Assembly (NCBI GenBank): GCA_004194705.1
Contig: SADC01001392.1
Location: 186,001 to 250,000 of the forward strand
Direction: 5' to 3'
DNA from: Ditylenchus dipsaci
Lineage: Eukaryota; Nematoda; Chromadorea; Rhabditida; Anguinidae
DNA: 64,000 nt
Notes under the pieces: generated by a model
What the model was told of the DNA's origin: nothing
Database searches by the model: none
The model's input: only the letters and a program-made list of their open reading frames with translations
In this document: positions 32,943 to 44,858 of the stretch, in pieces
How the letters are laid out: the number at the start of each line of letters is the position of its first letter
Numbering within the stretch: position 1 is the stretch's first letter
Position numbers and translations under genes: made by a program

Positions 32943-34907
32943 TCAGCATTACTAAACCTGAAATAAGTTATGACAGCAATTTCGACCAACAATATGCAAA
33001 AGAGTTATTGTAAACATTCCTAGAAAAGTAAGGTAAAACAGCTTACAAAGACGGATTTTCCCTGCAGCCTTAGCTCGGTTTGCAGCCTCTGCTTTTGATT
33101 GCTTGACTGATTATTTCATGACTGATTATATCTCGATCGCAGTCTTGCTTTTTGACTCTTTTGTAGCTTGATTTCCGAGTCCTCATGATACCTGAAAATT
33201 ATACAAAACTTAAATCCGTCAAAAAATCGAAAAAAGTCGTCGTTTTTAGGATGTATTATATACCAAAATGTAGCCTGTATATTCAGCTACCAGAAAAATC
33301 AGACCGATTTTTTTAAATTCAGAATTAAGAAAACTAGAGACCGTTTAAAGCAAGCAAGTGGCATTTTTCCGAATAAAAATAGGGTGTTTCGCGTTTTCTA
33401 TCTAACTTTTGTATAAAACGCCAAAAATTTGTATTTTTGTATACGTCCTTGGTACCAAAATGTAGCAAATCTACTTCTTTATCGAATCTCCGGTTTTGTT
33501 TCAGATTAACTTGACGAAAAAAGTTCCTATGATCTCGAATAAGTAGACTAGATAAAGAAAAATTTAATAATTTTTTCACGGAAATCAATTGTAATTCTCA
33601 AATTTTGATTGTTTCACGGGCAAGTGATGGCTTATTCGAAAGCACTATAAGTTGGGAGTTTTTAGAAACAAGCCCTGCATAGGCAGTAGATAAAACATCT
33701 ATATAAAAAGCAAGACATTGAGGTACTTCAAAAGTGTCTGGTTTCAAAAAATTTGAATTTCGCGCAATTTTTCGCTATTGCACTAAAATTCGAATTTCAG
33801 TGGGCTGTGTCCGCCTAATTTACTTTTTTTTTCCGCCTAATTTTGATTCTCGACACGAAATCAACCATTTTTAAAAATTTTTGTGTGAAATTCAGGGGTC
33901 GGCAAAGACTAGATGGCTGGAGATCCACTCCGAATGGCCAAAAGGCCAAAATTATTGGTTTTCTGGGGGTATATTAAAGAGGGAGTAAACTTTTCGAGTA
34001 AAATCGTTTGAGCGGATCAGATTTCGGGTCCGACCGGCTTAATCGCCCACAACTCCACCCTGAACCACTCGAAACCACCATAAACCTGGAATTCGGAGCG
34101 ATTAAGCCCATCGGACCCGAAATCTGATCCGCTCAATCGATTTTTCTCAAAAAGTTTACTCCCCCTTTAGTAAACCCCAGAAAACCAATTATTTCGGCCT
34201 TTTGGCCATTACGGAGTGGGTCTCCAGCCATCTGGTCTTTGCCCACCCCTGAATTTCACACAAAAATTTTTAAAAATGGTTGATTTCGTGTCGAGAATCA
34301 AAATTAGGCGGAAAAAAGAGTAAATTAGGCGGAAAAAGAAGTAAATTAGGCGGAGAAAAAAGTGTTTTAGGCGGAAAAAAAAATTAGGCGGAAAAAAAAG
34401 TGTTTTAGGCGGAAAAAAAGTAAATTAGGCGGAGAAAAAAGTATTGTCCGAAAAAAATCTACAGCCGTTCCGCCTAAACAAGTCAAAAAAATCGCTCACT
34501 CATTGGGGATTTAGCTTTAGTTTTTAGTGCCGTTTTATTCGAATTCGCGCATTTCGATTTATGCTTTCGACCTTTTTTTTAATTTTCGCGAAACGATTTA
34601 GGTCATGACCTATTATGGCTTTTATGGTAATGGCCAATCTTTGACGAAGAATATGAGAAAAAAGTAATACAATACCTCTATTATCTTTTCTAGAAATTCT
34701 TTTCAGGTGTGATTTTTTTACTATATTTTGCTCAATTTCGCGGTGTGAATCAGCTGCAACAAATATGTCTACGTAGAAATGATATTTTATTCCAAATGTA
34801 TATTTATTTGTTGTCTCTGTTTTATTATGAGTGAAGAAGTTCAATCAGTGAACAATGTCAAAAAGAAGAAAGTTCCATGGTTTGTGCTTTTTCAAACTAA
34901 ACGTTTT

Positions 34908-36059
34908 GGCGAGCATTCACTTGCGGATTTTTTATGCGGATTCCACAAATGTGGATTCTAGTGTTGCGTATTCCATATTTGTGGATTCACACATGCGGAT
35001 TCCATATTTTCCGACTTTTATTTTCGGATCCCACATTTGCTGATTTTAACTTGCGTATTCTGCAACTGCGGATATTCACGTATTTAAAAAGGTACATCTG
35101 CTAGAACTTTTTTTTTAATCCGCAGAGATTTTCAGAAAATAAATCCAGATATAGGGTGCGAGAAATTCACCACTTTTTTCACCAAAAATATCGAATCAAA
35201 AAGAAACACAGGATGACGTTCTAGGAAGAACAAAAATGCTCAAGAGTCATTTCAATCTCAAATGAACGCTCAGTTGAAGAAAAAAATGCAGCATTTTCGA
35301 AGTATGCGGGTTAATAGGTAGCTGTACAGATTGGTTGAAAGAATTTTAGACTTTTCAAATAGCTATAATTTTTTTTCACTCTAAGTGTATTTGTTTTCGT
35401 AATGTCTTTTGCAAATATCGGACGCTAGTAGCGAATACAACACCCCACCCCGAATATGAACTAGATCCAACTGCTGGCTTATTGGTCCACCCCAGTTTTA
35501 CCCAGTCCCACGCAACTGACCTGGCTATTTGGGAATAAATAGCAGCATACGATGCACTTCAAAAACCCACAGATTTAGAAACCTTATAGCACTTAAAAGC
35601 TCTGCAATTCCGCATCATGAAAATGGTTTCGACTGTGGGAATGACTAGTATTTCATGTTTTAATTTCGATACCATTTCAAACTACTTGTTTTAGTAGACG
35701 TGGTGAATATGAAATTCGCACTCACAGAAACAATAAACCTCGTGCTTCTTATGCTAATATAGAATTCGCAAGTAATATTCCATAAACAAGTAATCTGCAA
35801 CTGCGCAATCCTCAAGATAAATTACGGAAATGTGGAATCATTAAGTTCGGAATTAGCAAGTGATAGTCCGGAAACGTGGACTCTGCAAGTTAAAGCCCAC
35901 AAATTAAAATCCGAAAATATGGGTTCTGCAAGTGTGAAATTTGCAGGTTAAAATCCGAAAATTAAAATCTGCAAATGTGGGGAACGTAAGTGAAAATCCG
36001 CATTTGTTGAATCCGCATATGTGGAGTCCGTAAAATGAATCCGCAAGGGAATGCTCGCC
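34908..36059. mobile_element. Array-armed foldback, TTTGCGGATTC type
   Basis: Ends GGCGAGCATTCACTTGCGG and the inverse CCGCAAGGGAATGCTCGCC. Arms are degenerate 15-20 bp units such as TGCGGATTCCACAAATG (left) and AATCCGCAAATGTGGA (right). The centre (35095-35760) has no gene. It ends 44 bp before the first recognised channel exon. Confidence 0.7.
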
Positions 36060-36103
36060 AACTTTGTATTATCCTGGTACACAGTGTTTTATGAATTTCA
36101 CAG

Positions 36104-39100
36104 ATGTATTTAGTAAGCGAACTGCCTTTAATAGAAGAACTACAAATTATCAAGCTTGGAAAGAGCAAATGGTTGGTTTAGAAAAAAAATATTGAAATTT
36201 CTCAAATAAATTTTTTAAGACGGTGTGTGAGCTCCTAGAAGACTATGACTCAGCTGTCAGACCTTTTGGCAAAAATCCTAAAATGGAGAAAAGTAGTTCC
36301 TTTGGACTATAATTTCGACCAGTTTAAAAAATACGCAACTCAATTTTGTGTAAAAAGTAGGGCACCGTAAAACCTCTATCAATTTATCTTCCTAAAAGTG
36401 AGCTCCTAAAAACTGCGACCTTCACGTAGGTCGGACACATTTTCATGTTTTTCTATTTTTTGTGTTGTGGAAACCTTTTGAGTCCCTTCTAAAGTAAGCC
36501 GGCCGACCCTAAGCCTAAGTGTGACCTCGGCCCAGTGATTGCTATGCTGACTGACCATTCTATTATTTGTCACTTTTGGGGATATTGATTACTAGAGGTT
36601 GAACGGCAGTTGGAATTGTTATCACGTTTTTTCTAAAACTACGCAAAAAGCTAACTCTGTAAATTTCTTAACTTTACAAATGTTGCAGGTGGTCCAGTTG
36701 TTGTAACCACAACCTTATTTATCCAATCTATAAGTGCTGTTAGTGAAAGGAACATGGTTTGCCAACTTTTTGGGATTTTTAATAAAAAATGCAATTAAAA
36801 TGTTGCGTCTCAGGAGTATGTGGCTCAGTTCCGTTTCCAACAGGAATGGTTTGACGAGCGTCTTCGCTTCACACACCAAAGCGAGTTCCGCAACTTTGAC
36901 TACATAAATGTGGCCAGAGACCAGATGCTATGGATACCCGACTCTTTTTTTCAAAATGAACGAAATGGTCACTATCACTTGCTCGACCAGGTTGTTATTG
37001 GACAGATCACAAAGAAATTTAAAACTAACCCCATCTTTTAGGAAAATAAATTTGTAAAAGTTAGATCTGATGGAAAAGTGTTCTACAACCGGAGATTGAC
37101 ATTGACACTCGCTTGCAATATGAACTTGTTGAGGTGAATCAAATTATATTTTTTCAGTTACTTGTCGTGAGCCCAATCTAGGGTTGGCAATGTGTGACTT
37201 TTTCGGCCCCGGTGTAGCTTTTCCAAAAAGACATTTTTTCTTTTCACTGCTTCTTTTTCTCAGTTATTTTATGAGCGCGTCTAATGTTTCTATACACCAG
37301 TTGAAAGGGCTCTATGTAAATTCATCTACAAGTAAATTCATCTACAAGGTTCAAATGGTTCGTACTCATTTGATCACAACTCATTTGATCCCACCTCATT
37401 TGATCCCAATTTCGGTACTAGGCTAATTTACCCCCGGTAAATTCATTCCTCGGCAAATTTATCGTGCAGTCTTTCACAAGTACTAGGGTTTGAATCCGCC
37501 TAGTAAATCTGTTCTAGGGAGCCCATACCACACTGAACGCCTCAAATATCCCGAGCCACTTCAAATCACTCTAGAATACTTCGAATGGCTCTAAAGCAAC
37601 TGGATATTGAGATGACGAGCCGACCTGTTGACTGATCGATCATCCAAGTATAAGTCAACCTGGACCATCCGGAAATTTTCAGATCAGAAAAATTCGAATA
37701 ACGTGGTAATCTTCTCTTTCTGAGGTCTCTGTTGTTGTTTTCTAGCTTTCTTAAAGGCTAAATCGTACAGACTGAAAATTTCTTATTTTTTTGACCGTAG
37801 TTTCATACTCATCCAAACACAACCAGAAGAGTAGCATTTTTATTGATAAAATAGGAGATTTCTTTAACAATTGTGACGAACAAACTGAAGTGACAAACGT
37901 AAAACATCATATCAGTTTTAGAACTCCTAATTTTCTTCTCTCCCACATCAACAACTAGAAAATTCGCCAGATGATGCTGTTCGGCTTTTAAGAACTCCAT
38001 TCGATCTGACGGCTGATAACCACGGGACAAAATTTTGATATTTGCTTCGCGGCAGTCATCTAGATTACGCGGCTGGCGCAGCACTTCAACGGGATTCACT
38101 CTTGTTAGACTCTAGATGGTCAAAAAAATTCAATCTTTAGGACTGATTTGTAGGATGACATACCTGACGACCAGTTGTCTCGTCTTCTATTCTTCGGCCC
38201 TGGCTCGAGAAATGAGTTGGCTCAGGTTGATCTTGGCCTTGCGAAAGCGCTTATTGAAGACTCTCTATACATATTTGAGAATTGAGTAGGCGAAGACCGT
38301 CGACTGGACCAAAGAAAGTTTTTGCCGTACCCCGCACTTACTCATCTTGATGCAGCGCCAGTTTTTGAATTGTTCCGCTACTCACTACCCTGCTTTTCAC
38401 AAATTCATAGCCACCTGCGATCAGGCACTGCTTTCCTCGATTTGCTAGAGACAAGATCCCCTGAAATACCCAATAAAGAAGAAAAAAATTAACAAAGGTT
38501 CGTAACCTGAACAGATGGTTGATACGGCAAGTTTTCACCTTGGTTAGGCCTACCGATCAGCAAGGCATCACCCACGTTCATAGCCATCGATATTGCTAAA
38601 ACCAAACTAATAACAAAGATTTTTCTACCAAATAAAACTTAAGAAAAGACCACCATGCTTTCCAAAAACTTTGAAATACAAATTTTTGAAATTGGGATCA
38701 AATGAGGTGGGATCAAATGGGTTGTGATCAAATGAGTTGTGATCAAATGAGTGGGATCAAATGAGTGTGTACGGTTCAAATCCCTGTGGAGGTAATCCAT
38801 TTTATCAGAATGTTCGAATCCGATAGGACGCATCACCTTTCAAGGACACTCATTTGGCCTCCATATTTGGAAACTGTGTCTTAAAGCCACTTTTATAGTC
38901 TTTTTACAAACTTAGGCAAGGCCTTAGTTGCAGGGAAACCCTGAACCACGAATCCGAGGAGGGTATCTTCGGATATGTGGATATCTACCTGGCTGCCTAA
39001 AAAAGATTTTTATTTCAATTTAGACATATGTTAAACCTTGCTAGCAATTCTGTTTGACAGGACCAAATATACATTTTTAGCCACCCGGACCCCTATACCT

Positions 39101-42100
39101 GCGGTGGGTATTACCTGTCAAACATGACCCCGCGCACAATCGGGCAGCCAGGTGGATATCCACCTAAACGAAGAATACCCAAGGCATTTCGCTCCGCGTA
39201 GGGGGAATCTCAATTTAGGTACTAACAAATCCATTTACCTATGCAAATTTAAGATTTTATATCACAATTAGTGGTTCATTTTAGATTTTGAAAAAATTCT
39301 TATTTAGATGAATATCTCCCTGACCATGTGTATCCACCCAGGGTTTTGGAGTTTGGGTAGCAAAGTTTGCAATTTGAATCCTGTTGAACCTACTTATCCA
39401 CACAATTTTGGGTGAAGAAAGATGATCGGTTTTTGATTTTTAACAAACTTCAATTTACAGGCCAGTCACGGGCTCAGGTGGATATCCACCTGAGCCCAGG
39501 GTACTAACTCGAGGTTTTAGAATCCGGATGGGTAAAATCGCACTCTTTGTCCTATCAAACATAATTTCTCACATTATCTTACGTATGATAGGACTATTTT
39601 TTTCTAATTTGGTTAACTTTTTTTCAGGTCGTCAAGGTTGTCATCCACCTACCCGAAGATACCCACCCAAATTTTGGGGTTTGGACCTTTAAGGACCAAG
39701 ACTATAAAAAATGATTCACGATCACTAGGATTCGAACTTTCTGGTAAAATGAATTACCTCCACAGGGAATTGAACCTTGTAGATGAATTTACCTGCAGAT
39801 GAATTTACTTGTAGATGAATTTACCGTCGCCCGTTGAAAGACATTTTCTTTACCCTTTTATTGAAGTCTTGAAAACATATATTACAATTAAGAAATTCAA
39901 AACGATGAGTTATTTTATGCGAATTATGCAAAAAGAGGTGTAGCCTTTTTTGTGCCCAAAAGCCACACCCTGCCGACCCTGGCCCAATCCAAAAAACACT
40001 CTCCATCAGTCAGGTCCCGTAGAGGCTACCACAGAGAAAGAGTGTCGATTGTATTATTCTTCCTTGACATAAATTTAAAAAAAAATCGTAAATAAATAAA
40101 ATCGCCGAGGCGCAGGATCGAACTACAGGAAAAATGGCAACAACACCATCCACTCTCCTACTGCCCGGCTAATCCAATTACAATTCCTTAAGTGTATATT
40201 GTAAAGTTCATGAACAAAAAAGATAAAATTAATTTTGACATTTTACAGTCACTTTTTCCGCATTTCGGCAGTGTGTTGATTTTTTTAATTCATTTTGTTG
40301 TTGATACCTTTTAAAAAGAACTCATAAAATGTAAAAAGCATCAAGGGAACCAACACAAAAAACTCCTAGTAGTGGGATCGGCCGAAGATTTGAAAATCTA
40401 GTTTTTTACAAGTCATAGCTCCACTGAACTATTAACTCATTGTATAAAAGTAGATAACAGATGGATAACTGTGGATAAATTGACTATATATTAACTATAT
40501 AAAACAAAATTCAATTTGTCTAGGTATCCAATGGATGTGCAGGAGTGTTTGATCGATTTTGCTAGTTGTATGTATTATCCCTTTCAAACTCAATTTCTCT
40601 AACCCTTTTTGATATTCAGATGCCTACACCACCAATGACATCATCTACCAGTGGGGTGAGATAGCCATCGATCTGGCACCCACAGCCAATGGAGCACTGC
40701 CCAACTTTGATATCTCAGGCATTCGAAACTCCACCTGTGACAGTGTGACCAATACAGGTTTTTAACTTTTTAAAAAGTTCTTGATGACATCGATTTTTCG
40801 GGTAACTATAGGTTCATACAGTTGTCTGAGGGTGCATTTAACGTTGAGACGAGTGTTCTCCTTTTTCCTGCTCCAACTTTATATTCCCTCGGCGATGTTA
40901 GTCGGCGTTTCCTGGGTGTCTTATTGGGTAAATATTTGGGTGCATAGACGTTTCTCGAAAATGAAACTTTTTTCATTTTCGAGAAACGTTTCTCGAATTT
41001 GAAACTCAAAAGAGTAAAATATCTCTAGGGTATATATGTATACCTGTAAAGATACTTATTTAGACATACCAAGGGTATTTGGCCGCTTCGCGGCCAAAGA
41101 CCAGCACACTCCACATTGCAAGGGATAAGCGTACATACATGTGTTAACCCCTAACCCCCGCAATGTGGAATATGCTGGACTTTGGCCATCACATTCAGCC
41201 AAATACCCTTGATATGTCTAAATAAGGTATACACCTAGAGATATTTTACTCTTTTGAGTTTCAAATTCGAGAAACGTTTCTCGAAAATGAAAAAGTTTCA
41301 TTTTCGAGAAACATCTATACCCAATATTTGTATAATACAAAAAATTGGGGTGAATTGTAATTTGTGTTCAGATTGATTGGAAGTCCACTGCCGCCAGAGT
41401 GCCTTTGGCTATTGTAAGAATGGTTTTCGTTTTACTTGTGTTTTAATTGTTACTTTTAGGTGACATTGTTGACAATGATCACACAATCACATGGTTGGTT
41501 ACACTTGCAATAGAAAAAATCTCAGAGAATTGTGCATATTGCCAGTGAAGGTCTAACCTGTGACGTTTTTTGTTTTCGAACTACTAATTTTTGAAACAAA
41601 GCATACTATTTCCGATCAAATATTCGGCTCTATTATACAATGGGTACCGACTTTACAAAAGGATCCTCCTATTAGTTTTTTGCCATTTTATTCTTTGCTC
41701 ATTCAATACAGCATACTTTCGATATAAGTCGTCCTTTGACCGGCGCGAAGGGTCGTGTTACATCATGAATCTACCGACACTCTCTGGCAAATAGCTGTTT
41801 CAGTCAACGATGTTGAATTTTCCAAAAAAAATGTATTTGGCTGTCTTTTTGTCATTTCATTAATATTCAGTATTTCCAATGCAGTCGAAGCTCTACGCTC
41901 TCTGTTATAGACAGCATATCTTATGGGGAGGGTCGTTAAACCCCATAAATGACCCCCTCCCCTATAAAGAAGCCCCCTTTGGGGAAGGGGTTAGGGCTTA
42001 GGATTTGGTAGGTGAGCACCTGTTAGAGCGGACTAAGGGGGCGGGGTGTATTATTTATAACCCAAAGTCGGGAAGGTATCTTACTGAGAGGGTAGACTGT

Positions 42101-44858
42101 GCAGGATTAGTCAAAAAAACATGGACATTTACTAAAAAATTTGTTTTGAATTTTTGACATGAAATTTGTGGCCGCATTTCTTTTTAATGCTGTTTTTAGT
42201 GAAAAGTGGTGCCTTTGTATTTGGACCTTGTGTTTTTCCAATCGAACATCGATTTTCCCAGGAAAATCGATGACAGTAGATCGATGGAGCAAGGAGCTAC
42301 CTACGCAATTTTTTTTATCAAAAATCTCTGTGTTTTTATGATTAACCGTGTATTATCAGCATATGCAGCTATCGATGAATTTTCCACCACTTAATACCAT
42401 CTTAAAAGCCCAACCCGATCAGTTTAACGACACCACACAGGGAAGGTTTCTTTAACGAGTTCCGTAAAATGGAGCGTAAAACACTCCTTTACAAACAATC
42501 AAATATGTAGATCAAGCCTAAAACTCTGCTCCAAATTCGAGCTTTTTAAAAATTTTGGCTTGTCGCCAGAGTGAGAGACTTGATTAGTACTGCTTCGAAA
42601 TCACATTTTAGCTATCAACTCTAATCTACCTCCTGTAAGCTATGCTAAATCCATTGATATCTGGTCAGTTATCCACTTATTTTGATACCCCTTTCACTCC
42701 ATAACCCACATTTCAGGGTTGGAGGATGTGTAGTCTTCATTTTTGGTCAGTTTTATTGAATCCAAACATATTTTGTAGTGTGTGACAATTTATGTTCAGC
42801 CTCACTGATAGAATATGCCATTGTAAACTATATGGGTATTCTGGACGAGCACCGTCAAATGCGCAAGATCACCCTCAACCGAACTCGTCTCTCCAATGTG
42901 GTCGACAACCGAGTCAACATGGCTCAGTTGGACAGTGCATCTGGAGGCGGCACTCCAGGCAAACCAAAGGGATTCAGGGGTTTGGGCAGTGAGAAAAGAG
43001 TAAGTGCTTCTGAAACTGTTTTTGATTTACATCCCACTTCTGAAGTCTAGAAGATGTCCTGAAGCTTAATTTCGACCATTTGTATTTGAAAATTTCTAGC
43101 ATTTTTGGTGATATTTATTTGTTGGCTTATTTTGCACTGATCCTCTTACTCCTCTTCCCTATGCGTCGGAGGGACGCGTTGAAATTATAAAAATATTAAA
43201 AAAAAATCCAAATCAGAGCTCAAAAACTTTCAAAAAATTAAAAAAAACATATCCTTCAAATTGAATTGCTGCCTCTAAAGTCTCAATTCTTGCCCCTTTT
43301 TAAAATTTCAAATAAAAAACTGAAATCTTACCCCTTTTTTTCTGAAATGTTGCCCCTTTTTAATCAAAAATCGGGTAAATTTATCCGATTTGGCGCCTTA
43401 ACTAACTTATTTTCAGAGCATATTAAGGAAACGCAGGAAACTGCAGCTCAACCTGCAATACGACGATGAAGATGACCAGGACATAGAACTAACTAGTGTC
43501 CGAGTACCCAACGCTTCCAACAAAGATCTCTTACGCCAAACTGAACCTGACTGGACCATGCAGGATATAGGTGACTTGGTTTATGTGGGTCAAAGAAAGA
43601 GGGTGGAACTTGTCAGGTGGTGCAGCTTGCTGTCCGAGAGGGGCCGGGCTGAGAGGATCGACATTATAGCTAGGTATGATACTGCTTTTTTATTTTATAG
43701 AGAGCACACGACGCTACTACTCCTATAGGAACGACTATCGATGTACGGCTATCGACTATCGACGATATAATGATTTTTTTTCTAATTTTTTTTTATCAAA
43801 AACTGTTATTAAAAAAAAGTTTTCGGAAAGTCTCCCCTAACACCAAAATCTTGTCCTGAATCCGAATCCGTTAAGATCAGACCCCAATAAATTTTTTGAG
43901 CTGATATACTTACAAAAGTAGATAACGTGTTGCAAAATTTTGGACTTATCTACTCAAAATCGCTATATCTCGGCTCATAAAATTCATTTTGATTTGATCT
44001 CAATGGATTCGGATTCAAGACAAGATTTCCGATTTTCGAGTGAGGGACTTTTCGAAAACTTTTTACTTGAAAATTGAAAAGTTAAAACAAAAAAATTAAA
44101 AAACGACGAAAAAAACAAGGGGACGAAGCACTTTTATGCTGGAGACCCCGACGGCTGTCTCGTTCCGTAGTTGAGTGGGGTGTGTAGTTGACGCAAGATC
44201 AGACGACGGTGAGATTTGTTAATTCTAATGCGTAGTGCGTTACTGTACTTTTTATAAAGATTTTTACTTTTTTGGGACCCTTAATCTTTTTAAATTTTGC
44301 AAGATTTAGGTCAAAATCTTTTTTTGGTGCTCCGAAATCAATAATCACTGGATAAAATTGTATTTTTTACGAAAAATTGCTTAAATTGAATTTTTTCGGC
44401 CAAATGTACTTTTTTTAAAAATTTCAGTTACATACCCTGTTCTTATGCAATTATTCACTTTGAGTACACGAGTAAATTAAGTTTTTCAAAAAAATAAAAC
44501 AGAACTTGTGGTTCTTTCAGTGGTTTGAATATTTGACGAAATCTACTAAATTTGACGTAAAACTGTTTTCTCGCTAGAAAGTTTAGAATTCTGACACGTT
44601 CGTGATCAGCACAGTCGATATGTTCATGAAACTGCTCTTAAAATTTAAAACTCAATGTCAAATTTGAAATTCCACTAGGGACAACAAACGTCCAGCTAGA
44701 GCATTGAAAATTTCCTTGAAAAAGGAGGTCAGGAAAATGTCGGAATTTCGATTTCGGTTTTTAATTTTTATCTGTTTAGGATAGTATTTCCTGTGGCATT
44801 TATCCTGTTCAATTTTGCCTACTGGACCATCTATTTAGGAGAGGAGGAGCGCAAATGA
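36104..44858 (+). CDS. Cys-loop ligand-gated anion channel subunit (glutamate/glycine-receptor-like)
   Basis: Pentameric plasma-membrane chloride channel subunit. Fifteen exons: 36104-36171, 36220-36292, 36689-36756, 36814-36990, 37042-37133, 40524-40567, 40620-40757, 40812-40927, 41372-41413, 41460-41493, 42612-42663, 42717-42745, 42800-42999, 43417-43673, 44780-44858; 488 residues with every phase consistent. Seen: extracellular [27 protein letters not shown]; Cys-loop with 13 residues between Cys (ACNMNLL ... QEC); a second Cys pair ([15 protein letters not shown]) as in GluCl and glycine receptors; M1 [17 protein letters not shown]; pore [15 protein letters not shown]3; basic M3-M4 loop; M4 [18 protein letters not shown]. 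Before the pore the usual anion-channel Pro-Ala-Arg is Ala-Ala-Arg. The signal peptide exon is not secured; an ATG at 34779 opens a hydrophobic leader-like frame. Ligand undetermined. AATAAA at 44929. Confidence 0.9.
37930..38587 (-). CDS. FLYWCH zinc-finger protein or fragment
   Basis: Minus strand inside the inner foldback. Exon 38587-38507 ([20 protein letters not shown]...) joins at a 46-nt intron to an exon starting at 38460: [20 protein letters not shown], then, after a one-base shift, [10 protein letters not shown] and a possible gtaagt donor. This order (Arg-Gly-Lys ... Gly-Tyr-x-Phe ... Trp-Arg-Cys) is the FLYWCH zinc-finger signature, often found in DNA-binding proteins and in MULE-associated transposon proteins. 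Further exons may include [16 protein letters not shown] (about 38230-38173) and [20 protein letters not shown] (from 38095). The second Cys and the paired His of the finger were not located with certainty. Host gene or transposon cargo is open. Confidence 0.5.
38985..39670. repeat. Inverted repeat with GGTGGATATCCACC motifs
   Basis: GTGGATATCTACCTGGCTGCC (38968-38990 region), CAGGTGGATATCCACCT (39149 and 39476) and CATCCACCTACCCGAAGAT (39651) form a set of palindromic or inverted motifs in intron 5. No gene seen. Confidence 0.45.
40106..40165 (-). repeat. tRNA-like sequence
   Basis: The minus strand reads GCCGGGCAGTAGGAGAGTGG, then TAGTTCGATCCTGCGCC, with an imperfect acceptor-like pairing. 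The D- and T-arm boxes are plausible, but the anticodon arm is not convincing; probably a SINE head. Confidence 0.35.
40930..41330. mobile_element. Palindromic MITE filling channel intron 8
   Basis: Ends AAATATTTGGGTGCATAGACG and the inverse TATACCCAATATTTG, with repeated self-complementary GTTTCTCGAAA / TTTCGAGAAAC motifs and a GGCCGCTTCGCGGCC centre. It begins directly after the GT donor, leaving about 43 nt of other intron sequence. Confidence 0.7.
41494..42611. other. Channel intron 10, no gene seen
   Basis: About 1.1 kb containing a small palindromic CCCCCTTTGGGG hairpin (41968-41985) and a region of inverted TTGACATGAAAT-like words. No terminal repeats secured. Confidence 0.35.
43690..44120. 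mobile_element. Inverted-repeat element in channel intron 14
   Basis: Left TTTTTTATCAAAAACTGTTA..AAGTTTTCGGAAAGTC and right GACTTTTCGAAAACTTTTTAC. Inner arms pair ATTCATTTTGATTTGATC and GATCAGACCCCAATAAAT. Target duplication not identified. Confidence 0.5.

Larger units (their letters stand above)
30292..33809. mobile_element. 3.5-kb element with CACAGCCCACTG ends carrying coding remnants
   Basis: Ends CACAGCCCACTGAAATTC and the inverse GAATTTCAGTGGGCTGTG. The duplicated TCCG (30288-30291, 33810-33813) may be the target site, but the target is itself repetitive. It interrupts the left array of the foldback. It contains a minus-strand multi-exon reading frame and a plus-strand hAT transposase remnant. 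Confidence 0.65.
30174..34449. mobile_element. Array-armed foldback, TTTTTTCCGCCTAATTTAC type
   Basis: Ends GGACAATACTTTTTTCTC and the inverse GAGAAAAAAGTATTGTCC, with a perfect 9-bp duplication GAAAAAAAT (30165-30173, 34450-34458). Arms are arrays of about 20-bp CCGCCTAATTTACTTTTTT units: about six on the left before an insertion plus two after it, and about seven on the right. The core 33893-34251 is a palindrome with CAGGGGTCGG/CCCACCCCTG-like points, related to the core of 16323-17082. Confidence 0.8.
29872..34475. mobile_element. Palindromic MITE split by a foldback (outermost layer of a nest)
   Basis: Left arm ATGGCTGTAAATTTTTTTC then CTCGGCCGAAC and GGTACCATTTTGTAGCTGAG. The right arm is the inverse up to 30173 and resumes at 34450 (AAAAAAATCTACAGCCG). 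The centre near 30027 is GTAGAGTGC-rich. The arm is interrupted by the foldback at 30174-34449. Confidence 0.7.
37314..39826. mobile_element. Nested foldbacks in channel intron 5
   Basis: Outer arms: GTAAATTCATCTACAAGG units (37316-37350) against the inverse at about 39770-39826. Inner arms: 15-bp CTCATTTGATCACAA / CTCATTTGATCCCAC units (37365-37420) against ATCAAATGAGTTGTG units (38695-38768). The inner pair brackets the FLYWCH reading frame. SINE-like TTCAAATCCCTGTGG and GAATTGAACC motifs sit at the junctions. Confidence 0.65.

Noticed and set aside
33893..34251. Separate hAT-type insertion with CAGGGG/CCCCTG ends
   Set aside because: The flanks are inverted, not directly repeated, and continue the palindrome of the surrounding foldback, so it is that element's core.
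34779..34961. Signal-peptide exon of the anion channel
   Set aside because: It opens with a leader-like hydrophobic stretch, but every in-frame GT gives phase 0 whereas the next exon needs phase 1; left as a possibility only.
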